Below, one piece after another: positions 44,770 to 52,372 of a stretch of 64,000 bases of DNA. This DNA comes from Chthoniobacteraceae bacterium (GTDB lineage Bacteria; Verrucomicrobiota; Verrucomicrobiia; Chthoniobacterales; Chthoniobacteraceae), in contig JAQGOL010000002.1 of the NCBI GenBank assembly GCA_028293625.1, positions 1-64,000 on the forward strand. Direction: 5' to 3'. Below the pieces are notes generated by a model. That model made no database searches. It saw nothing but the letters and a program-made list of their open reading frames with translations, and was not told where the DNA came from. Position numbers and translations under genes: made by a program. The stretch's first letter is position 1; the number at the start of each line of letters is the position of its first letter.

Positions 44770-46266
44770 ATGCAATTTGTCATTGGAATTGATATAGGGA
44801 CGCAAGGGGTCAAGGCGGCAGTTTACTCCGCTGAAGGCGAACGCTGCGCTGAAGTATTTGAGGCGTCGCGTCCATACCGGCCGGCTGCCGGCGTGGTTGA
44901 AGAAGACCCTGAGTTCCAACTCGCTTCCACCTGCCGTGCAGTGCGTGAGTGCCTGCGATTAAGCGGAGTGGAAAAGATTGCCGCCATCGCTCTCTCCGGG
45001 CAAATGGCCGGGATCATCGGGATCGGCCTCAACGGCCGCGCGGTGACACCCTATGATTCCTGGCTCGACACACGCTGCGGCGGCCAGATCAAGCGGATAC
45101 AATCGCTCGCAGGTGACGAGATCCTTTACGCTACTGGCAACGCGCCCAGTTTTAACCACGGGCCGAAGATTCTGTGGTGGAAAAGTGAACGGGCGTCGGA
45201 GTATGCGCGCATCGTAAAATTTGTGCAGCCTGCGGGTTATGTGGCGATGCGTTTATGCGGGCTGGGCGCGAAGGCCGCATTTATCGACACCACCTATCTT
45301 CACTTCTCCGGCTTTGCCGATACGAGGAAGAGATGCTGGGACGCAAGCCTTTGCGAGCGTTTTGAAATTGAGCCGGAGAAATTGCCGCAGATCATCGGGC
45401 CGGACGCGCATGTTGGGGAACTTACCCCGGAAATGGCCGGCGCTTGCGGACTCGCGATCGGTACCCCTGTCATGGCGGGATGCGGTGACACCGCGGCAAG
45501 TTTTCTTTCCTGCGGAGCCACGACACCTGGCATTTGCGTCGATGTCGCGGGAACCGCATCGGTTTTTGCCGCCACGACAAACGCATTCACTCCCGATCTG
45601 CATGGCGGCACGCTCGGTTGCGGCCATTCAGCTACTCCCGGCTTGTGGCATCCGTATGCCTACATCAACGGCGGCGGCATGAATCTGGAGTGGTTCCGGC
45701 GCGAACTGGCGGATAGTTCGGTTGCAACTTTCAATCAACTTGATGCACTTGCGCTCCCGGTTGCGCCAGATGCCACGCTACCCTTTTTTGTACCGCATCT
45801 CGGTGGACGTGTCTCACCGCCTCAACCGCATCTGCGCGGTGCATGGGCCGGACTTACTTGGGATCATACCCGGGGCGAGCTTTACCGGGCGATCCTGGAG
45901 TCTGTCGCGCTTGAATATGCCCTCTATCAGCAGGCAGTAAGGCAGCTATTGCCGGATGCGGGATTTGTGGAGTTAAGGATTACAGGCGGAGGCGAAAGCA
46001 GCCACGTGTGGAACCAGCTAAAAGCCGACGTGCTTCAAACACCGATTGTAAAGATTGAGCACGGTGGCGGCGCCCCCATGGGCGCGGCGATGCTGGCCGG
46101 CATGGGAGCCGGTCTTTTTCCAAGCCTTGAATCCGCGGCGGCGGGTTGGGTGAAAAGAGGCCAGCGTTTTGAGCCCGACCCGGAGCGTGCGCATCATTAT
46201 CAGCTACGGATTGAACGCTATAAATCGTTGCTTCGAGCTTTGAACGACTGGAGTGCGGCCGCGTGA
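44770..46266 (+). CDS. FGGY-family carbohydrate kinase (xylulokinase-like)
   Basis: A 498-residue sugar kinase. The N-terminal phosphate-binding loop is VIGIDIGTQGVKAAVY, with ALSGQMAGIIGIGLNGRAVT and PYDSWLDTR in the substrate region. The C-terminal ATPase fold includes VMAGCGDTAASFLSCG, GICVDVAGTASVFAAT and ITGGGESSHVWNQLKADVLQ, all typical of the FGGY family. Length is normal. A 118-bp gap, the longest in this operon, precedes it, so an internal promoter is possible. It probably phosphorylates a ketose or polyol produced by the dehydrogenases; identification as xylulokinase itself would be over-reading. Confidence 0.92.
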   Translation: MQFVIGIDIGTQGVKAAVYSAEGERCAEVFEASRPYRPAAGVVEEDPEFQLASTCRAVRECLRLSGVEKIAAIALSGQMAGIIGIGLNGRAVTPYDSWLDTRCGGQIKRIQSLAGDEILYATGNAPSFNHGPKILWWKSERASEYARIVKFVQPAGYVAMRLCGLGAKAAFIDTTYLHFSGFADTRKRCWDASLCERFEIEPEKLPQIIGPDAHVGELTPEMAGACGLAIGTPVMAGCGDTAASFLSCGATTPGICVDVAGTASVFAATTNAFTPDLHGGTLGCGHSATPGLWHPYAYINGGGMNLEWFRRELADSSVATFNQLDALALPVAPDATLPFFVPHLGGRVSPPQPHLRGAWAGLTWDHTRGELYRAILESVALEYALYQQAVRQLLPDAGFVELRITGGGESSHVWNQLKADVLQTPIVKIEHGGGAPMGAAMLAGMGAGLFPSLESAAAGWVKRGQRFEPDPERAHHYQLRIERYKSLLRALNDWSAAA

Positions 46267-46294
46267 AGCCCGCCCCTGAATTGGTATTTTCCAT

Positions 46295-47239
46295 ATGACC
46301 TACGCACCTTCCATCAAGCCGGCGATGTTCTTTATCGGCGTGACGACGGCAAAATCGTCTATCAACAAAGTCTTTCCACGCTGGGTCGAGTATCTGGAGT
46401 TAGGCGATTGCGAGCTGCGCGGCATGGACTTTCCCATTCATGCCGAACCGGCGCTCTATCGGGAGGCGGTCGAGTTTCTGAAACGCGATCCGCTTACTCT
46501 TGGCGCGCTGGTCACAACGCATAAAATCGATCTGTGCGCGGCTTGTCGGGAACAGTTTGATGCGCTCGATCCGCTCTCTGATTCAATGGGCGAGTTAAGC
46601 AGCATTTACAAACGCGATGGCAAACTGCACGGCCGCGCAGCCGATCCATGGACCGTTGGCTTTTCGCTTGAGGCATTTTTGCCGGAAAACCACTGGCGCG
46701 ACTCCGGAGCCGAAGCCCTGATTCTGGGTGCCGGCGGCTCGGCCATGGCGCTTGCCTGGCATCTTTCCAAGCCCGCGCATGGCGGGAACCGGCCGAGGCG
46801 AATTCATGTCGCCAACCGCAGCACGCCTCGTCTTAAACATCTGCGCAACCTGCATGATTCGTGGGAAAGCGGCATCCCTCTTGAAATAGCCCATGTCCCT
46901 CATCCGGAGATGGCCGACGCGCTGTTAGCTCAACTTCCGCCCGGCTCCCTGATTGTTAACGCGACCGGTCTTGGCAAGGACGCGCCCGGATCGCCGCTTA
47001 CCAACGCCGCCGTTTTTCCCGAGCGCGGATTGGCATGGGAATTTAACTATCGCGGGGATCTCCTTTTCCTTGATCAGGCAAAGGCGCAGGAGAAGTCGCG
47101 CAACCTCCGGATCGAAGACGGATGGGTATACTTCCTGCACGGCTGGACACGTGTGATTTCCGACGTTTTCGCGGTTGATATCCCAACGCGCGGCCCGGTT
47201 TTTGATGAACTTTCGCGCATTGCCGCGAGCACCCGCTAA
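46295..47239 (+). CDS. Shikimate dehydrogenase-like oxidoreductase in a sugar operon
   Basis: A 314-residue protein with the AroE-type two-domain fold. The N-terminal catalytic part has LVTTHKIDLCAACREQF, with K77 in the place of the AroE catalytic Lys. The NTD segment of true shikimate dehydrogenases is changed: HGRAADPWTVG instead of NTD-x-x-G. The cofactor domain has LILGAGGSAMALAWHLS and VNATGLGKD. With the canonical AroE at 62887, this one probably acts on another cyclic or sugar-like hydroxy compound. It sits 28 bp after the kinase gene and 18 bp before the isomerase. The substrate is unknown. Confidence 0.8.
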   Translation: MTYAPSIKPAMFFIGVTTAKSSINKVFPRWVEYLELGDCELRGMDFPIHAEPALYREAVEFLKRDPLTLGALVTTHKIDLCAACREQFDALDPLSDSMGELSSIYKRDGKLHGRAADPWTVGFSLEAFLPENHWRDSGAEALILGAGGSAMALAWHLSKPAHGGNRPRRIHVANRSTPRLKHLRNLHDSWESGIPLEIAHVPHPEMADALLAQLPPGSLIVNATGLGKDAPGSPLTNAAVFPERGLAWEFNYRGDLLFLDQAKAQEKSRNLRIEDGWVYFLHGWTRVISDVFAVDIPTRGPVFDELSRIAASTR

Positions 47240-47257
47240 CCCTCTTTTTGTCAAACC

Positions 47258-47842
47258 ATGAGCACCGCCCCTCTTTCTGAGAAGACCACTTTCATTGAAC
47301 CCTTTTCCGTTGATTACGATTTGGTGGCCGGCGTGATGAAAGAACCGGCGAATCGTCTGACTCGTCGTGCTTCCGATATGCGTAATTACTATCGCGACGA
47401 GGCCGCTCTCGACGCCCTGATCGCGGAAGGAGGTGATCCGGTTCATTACGAAGTATTCGAGCATCCGGTGCCTAATGAATACGGGCACTTGATGTATTGC
47501 ATTAGTGATCTGAAGCCGGGCTCAGTCGGCGATGAATGTTTCATGACAAAAGGGCATTATCATACGCGGATTAACACCGGGGAAATCTATCTCGCTCTAC
47601 GCGGCTGTGGTTACATGATGATGAAAACAACGGATGGGCAATGCCGTTATGAGGAGTTCAGGCCGGGACGCATGGTCTATGTTCCGCCTTACTGGGGACA
47701 TCGAAGCATCAACACGGGAGACGAGCCGCTTATTTCGTTTTGCGTCTATCCAGGCGATGCCGGGCACAACTATGGCGACATCGAGCGTGAAGGTTTTCCA
47801 AAACGCGCATATCGGCGCGGCGGAAAAATCGTCGTGGAGTAA
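47258..47842 (+). CDS. Cupin-type phosphoglucose isomerase (archaeal PgiA-like)
   Basis: A 194-residue cupin. The metal site is in MTKGHYHTRINTGEIYLALR (two His and a Glu), followed by MVYVPPYWGHRSINTGDEPL with a further His. This is the pattern of cupin-type glucose-6-phosphate isomerases, first found in archaea. It probably interconverts an aldose 6-phosphate and a ketose 6-phosphate; the physiological substrate could be a related phosphorylated sugar instead of glucose 6-phosphate. It begins 18 bp after the AroE-like gene and ends 3 bp before the next one. Confidence 0.88.
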   Translation: MSTAPLSEKTTFIEPFSVDYDLVAGVMKEPANRLTRRASDMRNYYRDEAALDALIAEGGDPVHYEVFEHPVPNEYGHLMYCISDLKPGSVGDECFMTKGHYHTRINTGEIYLALRGCGYMMMKTTDGQCRYEEFRPGRMVYVPPYWGHRSINTGDEPLISFCVYPGDAGHNYGDIEREGFPKRAYRRGGKIVVE

Positions 47843-47845
47843 CCG

Positions 47846-48778
47846 ATGAACAAGGTTCTGGTTACACCGCGCTCGGTCACGCGCTCCGGGCATCCGGCGC
47901 TGGAGAAGCTGCGTGCCGCGGGATACGAGGTCGTATTTTGCGCTCCGGGCAAGCAGCCCGGTGAGGACGAGCTGCGAAGGTTGTTGCCGGGTTGCGCTGG
48001 CTACCTTGCCGGTGTCGAACCGGTGACTGCCAATGTGCTCGATGCAGCCACGGAACTTCGCGTTATCAGCCGGAACGGCACGGGCGTTGATAACGTCGAT
48101 CTTACCGCTGCCAAAGCCAGGGGAATCATGGTGTTGCGCGCCGAGGGCGCAAACGCGCGCGGCGTGGCGGAGCTTGCCATTGGACAGCTCTTCGCCCTTG
48201 CCCGTGGGATTGCCGGTTGCGATGCGGCGCTTAAAAGAAAGGGGTGGGAGCGGGGGGCCGTCGGGATTGAACTCGAAGGCAGGATACTCGGGCTCGCGGG
48301 CTGCGGAAAGGTTGGCAAGTTGGTTGCCCATATGGCGCTCGGTCTCGGGATGAATGTCATCGCTTTTGACCCGTATCCGGACACGGCTTTTGTGCCGGGG
48401 CCTGGTTTTCGCTATTCGACGCTTGAGGAAGTATTTGAGAATGCGGACTTCCTTAGCCTGCACTGTCCGCCCTGCGCCGATGGCCATGCCTTGCTGGATA
48501 CGGAAGCAATCGCGCGCTTGAAACCCGGCGTCTTTGTAATCAATACGGCGCGTTACGAGTTGCTTGAAGGTCACGCGGTTCTTGCCGCATTACATTCGGG
48601 ACAGATCGCCGGTCTCGCACTCGATGTGTTTAACACCGAACCTCCCACTGACTTTGGGCTCGCGGAGCATCCTCACGTAATTGTCACGCCGCATATCGGC
48701 GGCTTTACTCGCGATAGCATTGATCGCGCGATGACCCTCTCCGTAGACAATCTGCTTGCCGCGCTGCACTGCATCTGA
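47846..48778 (+). CDS. D-2-hydroxyacid dehydrogenase (phosphoglycerate dehydrogenase-like)
   Basis: A 310-residue NAD-dependent dehydrogenase. It contains the nucleotide-binding ILGLAGCGKVGKLVAHMALG, the catalytic Arg in VISRNGTGVDNVDLT, Glu in LDVFNTEPP and His in VIVTPHIGGFTRDS, all in the order expected of SerA-like enzymes. No ACT regulatory domain is present, so it is a short SerA-type protein. In this operon it may oxidise or reduce a hydroxy-acid intermediate rather than 3-phosphoglycerate. The gap to the previous gene is 3 bp and to the next 18 bp. Confidence 0.92.
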   Translation: MNKVLVTPRSVTRSGHPALEKLRAAGYEVVFCAPGKQPGEDELRRLLPGCAGYLAGVEPVTANVLDAATELRVISRNGTGVDNVDLTAAKARGIMVLRAEGANARGVAELAIGQLFALARGIAGCDAALKRKGWERGAVGIELEGRILGLAGCGKVGKLVAHMALGLGMNVIAFDPYPDTAFVPGPGFRYSTLEEVFENADFLSLHCPPCADGHALLDTEAIARLKPGVFVINTARYELLEGHAVLAALHSGQIAGLALDVFNTEPPTDFGLAEHPHVIVTPHIGGFTRDSIDRAMTLSVDNLLAALHCI

Positions 48779-48796
48779 GCGCCATACCGCATTGTC

Positions 48797-49459
48797 ATGA
48801 ACGAATCCCAAGTCTTTGAAAGGCTAACTTCCGCCTGTGTTGTCGCAGTACTCGTAATCGATCGGGCGGAAGACGCGGTTCCGGTCGCCGAAGCATTGCT
48901 TGCCGGAGGCGTGACGGCAATTGAACTCACACTTCGCACACCGGCGGCGTTGGACGCTTTGCGCCAAATCAGACGCGCCGTGCCCGGGATGCTTGCGGGA
49001 ATCGGAACGGTGCTTACACCGGACCAAGTAAAGCAGGTTATCGATGCCGGGGGGGAATTTGCCGTTGCCCCCGGGATGAATCCTCGCGTGGTGGAAGCCG
49101 CGCTCGCGGCCGGGCTTCCTTTTGCTCCGGGTATATGCACGCCGTCCGATATTGAAAGAGCGCTGGAGTACGACAGACGGCTGCTGAAGTTTTTTCCCGC
49201 GGAGCCAAGCGGCGGGCTGGCTTATCTGCGGGCGATCGCAGCTCCATATGCTCACCTTGGCTTAAAGTATATCCCGCTTGGGGGACTTACCATTTCCAAC
49301 ATGGCAGACTATTTGCGCGAGCCCGTTATTGGCGGTATCGGCGGCTCCTGGATCGCGCCGCGCGACGATATACGCGCCGGCGAGTGGGCGCGCATCACAG
49401 AGTCCGCTCATCGAGCAATTGTTGTCCGCAACAGTCAACGGGAGGCGCGGCCCGCTTGA
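48797..49459 (+). CDS. eda: KDPG/KHG aldolase
   Basis: A 220-residue class I aldolase. The Schiff-base Lys K131 is in LLKFFPAE; the active-site Glu E43 in AIELTLRTP and GTVLTPDQV match E. coli Eda. It also shows PGICTPSDIERAL. It cleaves 2-keto-3-deoxy-6-phosphogluconate (or a stereoisomer) to pyruvate and glyceraldehyde 3-phosphate. Its presence points to a 2-keto-3-deoxy acid phosphate as the last common intermediate, although no matching dehydratase is in the window. It lies in the operon, 10 bp before the regulator gene. Confidence 0.93.
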   Translation: MNESQVFERLTSACVVAVLVIDRAEDAVPVAEALLAGGVTAIELTLRTPAALDALRQIRRAVPGMLAGIGTVLTPDQVKQVIDAGGEFAVAPGMNPRVVEAALAAGLPFAPGICTPSDIERALEYDRRLLKFFPAEPSGGLAYLRAIAAPYAHLGLKYIPLGGLTISNMADYLREPVIGGIGGSWIAPRDDIRAGEWARITESAHRAIVVRNSQREARPA

Positions 49460-49469
49460 TTTCCCCTTC

Positions 49470-50669
49470 ATGAGTTCGCCTAAACGAACTGCCCCTCCGC
49501 ACGTCGCGCTCATTATCGAGACCTCCAAAGTCTATGGGCGCGAGATCCTGCTGGGAGTCAGCCGTTATCTGACGCTTCACGGTCCGTGGAGTATCTTCAC
49601 CCACGAGCGCGGCCAAAACGATCCGGATCCACCGTGGCTGGCGCGCTGGAATGGGGACGGAATCATCACGCGCAGTCACGATCTCAGGTTGTGCAGGCGC
49701 GCACGCAAGCGCGGTATTCCCGTTGTCAGCCTGCGCCATCTCTTTGAGGCCGCGGAGTTCCCGAGCGTTTTTCCGGATCAACAGTTGATTGGAGAGCGTG
49801 TCGCCGCGCATTTTATCAGCCGCGGCTTTCGTCACTTCGGTTATTGCGGAGTGGCCGGACAGAAGGAGTGGGAGCGGCGGCGGCATGCGGCATTTATTAG
49901 CAAGGTGGAGGAGAGCGGCGGCACGTGGGATGACTACAAGCCGAGCTACACGGCCAACGCGGAGGTTAACTGGGAGCGCGAGCAAACCGCAATGATTGCC
50001 TGGCTCATTCAGCTGCCCAAACCGGTTGGCATCATGACGGCCCACGACAGCCAGGGAGTCCAGATTCTGGATGCCTGCCGGCGGGCATCCATTCCTGTGC
50101 CGGACGAAGTGGCGGTGGTGAGTGTCGACAACGATCCCGTTCTTTGCGAATTGGCCAGTCCCCCTCTTTCAAGTCTCGATCAAAATGCGCAGAAGCTCGG
50201 ATTTGAAGCCGCATCATTGCTTGATAGGATGATGCGGGGCGAAAAAATCGAGGCGTCAAATTACTTCTTTGAGCCGGGGGATGTTGTCACCCGGCAATCA
50301 TCCGACGTCTTTGCCGTAAAAGACCCAAATGTATCGAAAGCGGCGCGGTTTATCCGGGAAAACGCGTGTCACAATATCGACAGCATGGCGATCGCGCGGG
50401 CGGCCGGCCAGTCCCGCCGTTCACTTGAGAAAAAGTTTCGCGCCTGCACCGGCCGAACGCCGATGAAGGAGGTGCATGAAATCCGGCTCAGGCGCATCAA
50501 ACAACTCCTTACCGAGACCGACCATATCCTGCCGGTGATCGCCGAGGAGAGCGGCTTCACGTATCACGAATACATGTCCCGTTTTTTCAAGAAACTGACC
50601 GGTTTAACGCCCGGTGAATACCGGAAGCGCTACGGAAAACAGGGGGGCGGGGGTGGCGCAAATGTATAA
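49470..50669 (+). CDS. XylR-type transcriptional regulator (LacI-like sensor plus AraC HTH)
   Basis: A 399-residue regulator. ATG 49470 is used; longer in-frame starts lie inside the aldolase gene. Residues about 10-285 form a periplasmic-binding-protein-like sugar-sensing domain (HVALIIETSKVYGREILLGV, GIITRSHDL, GIMTAHDSQGVQILDACRRA, VAVVSVDNDPVLCELASPP). The last about 110 residues are an AraC HTH (IDSMAIARAAGQSRRSLEKK, EESGFTYHEYMSRFFKKLTG). This is the architecture of E. coli XylR and its PVC relatives. As the last gene of the catabolic operon it probably regulates the operon in response to its substrate; operator candidates are the AT-rich motifs listed. Confidence 0.92.
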   Translation: MSSPKRTAPPHVALIIETSKVYGREILLGVSRYLTLHGPWSIFTHERGQNDPDPPWLARWNGDGIITRSHDLRLCRRARKRGIPVVSLRHLFEAAEFPSVFPDQQLIGERVAAHFISRGFRHFGYCGVAGQKEWERRRHAAFISKVEESGGTWDDYKPSYTANAEVNWEREQTAMIAWLIQLPKPVGIMTAHDSQGVQILDACRRASIPVPDEVAVVSVDNDPVLCELASPPLSSLDQNAQKLGFEAASLLDRMMRGEKIEASNYFFEPGDVVTRQSSDVFAVKDPNVSKAARFIRENACHNIDSMAIARAAGQSRRSLEKKFRACTGRTPMKEVHEIRLRRIKQLLTETDHILPVIAEESGFTYHEYMSRFFKKLTGLTPGEYRKRYGKQGGGGGANV

Positions 50670-50677
50670 ATTTATTG
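50660..50677 (+). promoter_or_regulatory. AT-rich motif at the regulator's stop codon
   Basis: AAATGTATAAATTTATTG overlaps the stop of the regulator gene and resembles the two upstream motifs (GTATAAATTTATT here against GTATAATTTATT, one base longer). A weaker match than the other pair; it may be coincidental. Confidence 0.25.
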
Positions 50678-50687
50678 CCGCTCCGTT

Positions 50688-50718
50688 CATTGTATCTTTT
50701 GGACTTAAAGATACAATG
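50688..50718. promoter_or_regulatory. Perfect 12-bp inverted repeat with 7-nt spacer
   Basis: CATTGTATCTTT and AAAGATACAATG form perfect 12-bp arms around TGGACTT. No T-tract follows and the arms are AT-rich, so it looks more like an operator than a terminator. It lies 19 bp after the regulator gene and 83 bp before the PEP-CTERM gene. The arm shares ATTGTAT with the upstream motif at 42502-42520. Confidence 0.6.
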
Positions 50719-50800
50719 CGAGCGCTACTTTAGGAGTTTATCCTCTCCTTAATTTCAAGCACCCCCCAACCCCTCAGTCCTGTCAGTTCCCCCCTCGACC

Positions 50801-52261
50801 ATGAAAACTCATGCCCACGTCATTCTCGCTGGAGCCATCCTCGCGGCGATTTCCAGTGTAACCTGTTATGCGCAGGTTAGTTCACCCCTTGCTATTCCCG
50901 GGAGCGTCCTCTGGTTGGACGGTGACGACCTTAACGGAGACGGGATTAAAGATACTGGCGCGAGTGGCGCGCTGATTACCAGTTGGGTGGATAAAGCGGT
51001 TGCCGATGGTATCCATACCGTGACGGTGACCGCAGGCGCTCCCACCCTCGATTTTGGAGTGGCTGGAACCCACAATGCAGTCCACTTCACCGGTGGCTCA
51101 CAGGATAAGCTCGATAATACGGCCTTTAATGTGATGGGCGATTATACCGTATTTACTGTCGTCCAAACGGATGGCGCCACCTTCGGGACCCATGTTCTTT
51201 CCGGGATCAATAATGCAGGCACCGATACGGTGCTTTACCGTGCGGGAGATGGTGCTTTTGATCTTTACAGCGGACAGAGCAGTGGAAACGTCAATGTGGC
51301 GCTGGCAACCGTTGCAGGGGCTACCGGATATAAGCTTTTTGGTTACCAGGCTAATTCAACCGGACCCGATGTTGGAATATTGCAAAGCGTCCAGTCGGTA
51401 TTTGAATTGGGTGGCGGTGCGACCGGCGCACAACTAAATGGAATTCGAATTGGAAATTTGGATCGTAGCGATCCTTCCAACGTCACGCAGTCGGAGGCGT
51501 GGAACGGTCATATTGCCGAGGTCATTATTTATAATCGAAAGGTAACCGCAGCCGAGGCTACCTCCGTTAATAAATACCTTAATTCCAAATACAACCTCGG
51601 GGTCGCCTTTGCGACAGGGCGCGGGGCACTGATTGAAAAAGGCAATGTGACCGCCGGCGACCAGACCACGCCGTCCACGCTCACGCCTACTTCACAGGCG
51701 GTTGTTTCCCAACGGGTAAACGTGGCACTCTCTTCCAAGGGCGGCGTCGGCTTCGCGAAAGATCTCATTGCGGCACCTTACTCGCCGAGTCATCTCAATG
51801 ACGGTCTTTACGCGACAGGCTTTGACAATCCCTGGATAGGCGCCAATAACCAGTCGTTTGCCGGTATCAAGCTTGCCGGAGCAACTACCATCGATGAAAT
51901 CGGTTTTCAGGATGAATTCCCAAACCGCCGCAATGCGGCTTTCATCTTCGAATACACGCTTGATAACCTCAGCGGGACCCCTGCTGATCCAACATTTGGC
52001 CTCGATCCCACGGTCATTGACTCCAAAAATTGGCAGATCCTTGACGTGTTCCAGATTCAGGATACGGCGGATACACGCTATCTATTCGGGTTCACCCCGA
52101 TTGCAGGAGTAACCGGCGTGCGCGTCCGAGTGGAATCTTCACAGATTCAGACTGCCATCTCAGAGTTGGAGGTATGGCAGGCGGTGCCGGAGCCGGCCAC
52201 TGGTGGTCTGGCAATCGCGGGCGGCCTTGGGCTTTTGATTCGCCGCTGGCGCCGCCGCTAA
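50801..52261 (+). CDS. Secreted LamG-like PEP-CTERM protein
   Basis: A 486-residue exported protein. The signal peptide is MKTHAHVILAGAILAAISSV followed by TCYA. The region about 40-270 is concanavalin/LamG-like (SVLWLDGDDLNGDG, AWNGHIAEVIIYNRKVTAAE). A second beta-rich region at about 300-450 resembles a discoidin-like domain (GFDNPWIGANNQSFAGIKLA). The C-terminus is a textbook PEP-CTERM sorting signal (VPEPATGGLAIAGGLGLLIR then RWRRR). The exosortase cleaving it is not in the window. A surface or extracellular carbohydrate-related role is inferred. Confidence 0.9.
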   Translation: MKTHAHVILAGAILAAISSVTCYAQVSSPLAIPGSVLWLDGDDLNGDGIKDTGASGALITSWVDKAVADGIHTVTVTAGAPTLDFGVAGTHNAVHFTGGSQDKLDNTAFNVMGDYTVFTVVQTDGATFGTHVLSGINNAGTDTVLYRAGDGAFDLYSGQSSGNVNVALATVAGATGYKLFGYQANSTGPDVGILQSVQSVFELGGGATGAQLNGIRIGNLDRSDPSNVTQSEAWNGHIAEVIIYNRKVTAAEATSVNKYLNSKYNLGVAFATGRGALIEKGNVTAGDQTTPSTLTPTSQAVVSQRVNVALSSKGGVGFAKDLIAAPYSPSHLNDGLYATGFDNPWIGANNQSFAGIKLAGATTIDEIGFQDEFPNRRNAAFIFEYTLDNLSGTPADPTFGLDPTVIDSKNWQILDVFQIQDTADTRYLFGFTPIAGVTGVRVRVESSQIQTAISELEVWQAVPEPATGGLAIAGGLGLLIRRWRRR

Positions 52262-52298
52262 GCATCCCTGCGCGGCCTGGTCGTCCGCTGGCCGGGTC

Positions 52299-52314
52299 AC
52301 GGCAGACGTGCCGT
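52299..52314. other. Short perfect stem-loop after the PEP-CTERM gene
   Basis: ACGGCA and TGCCGT flank GACG, giving a 6-bp stem with a 4-base loop, 38 bp after the stop at 52261. No T-tract follows, so it is not a typical intrinsic terminator. Confidence 0.3.
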
Positions 52315-52372
52315 ACGGCGCAGCCATTGGGCTCCATTCATTTTTAATCGACCGTTCTGTCCCCTCCAGACT

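Noticed and set aside
47597-48574. Minus-strand open frame of 325 codons across the cupin isomerase and hydroxyacid dehydrogenase genes
   Set aside because: It spans two well-supported plus-strand genes and shows no domain.
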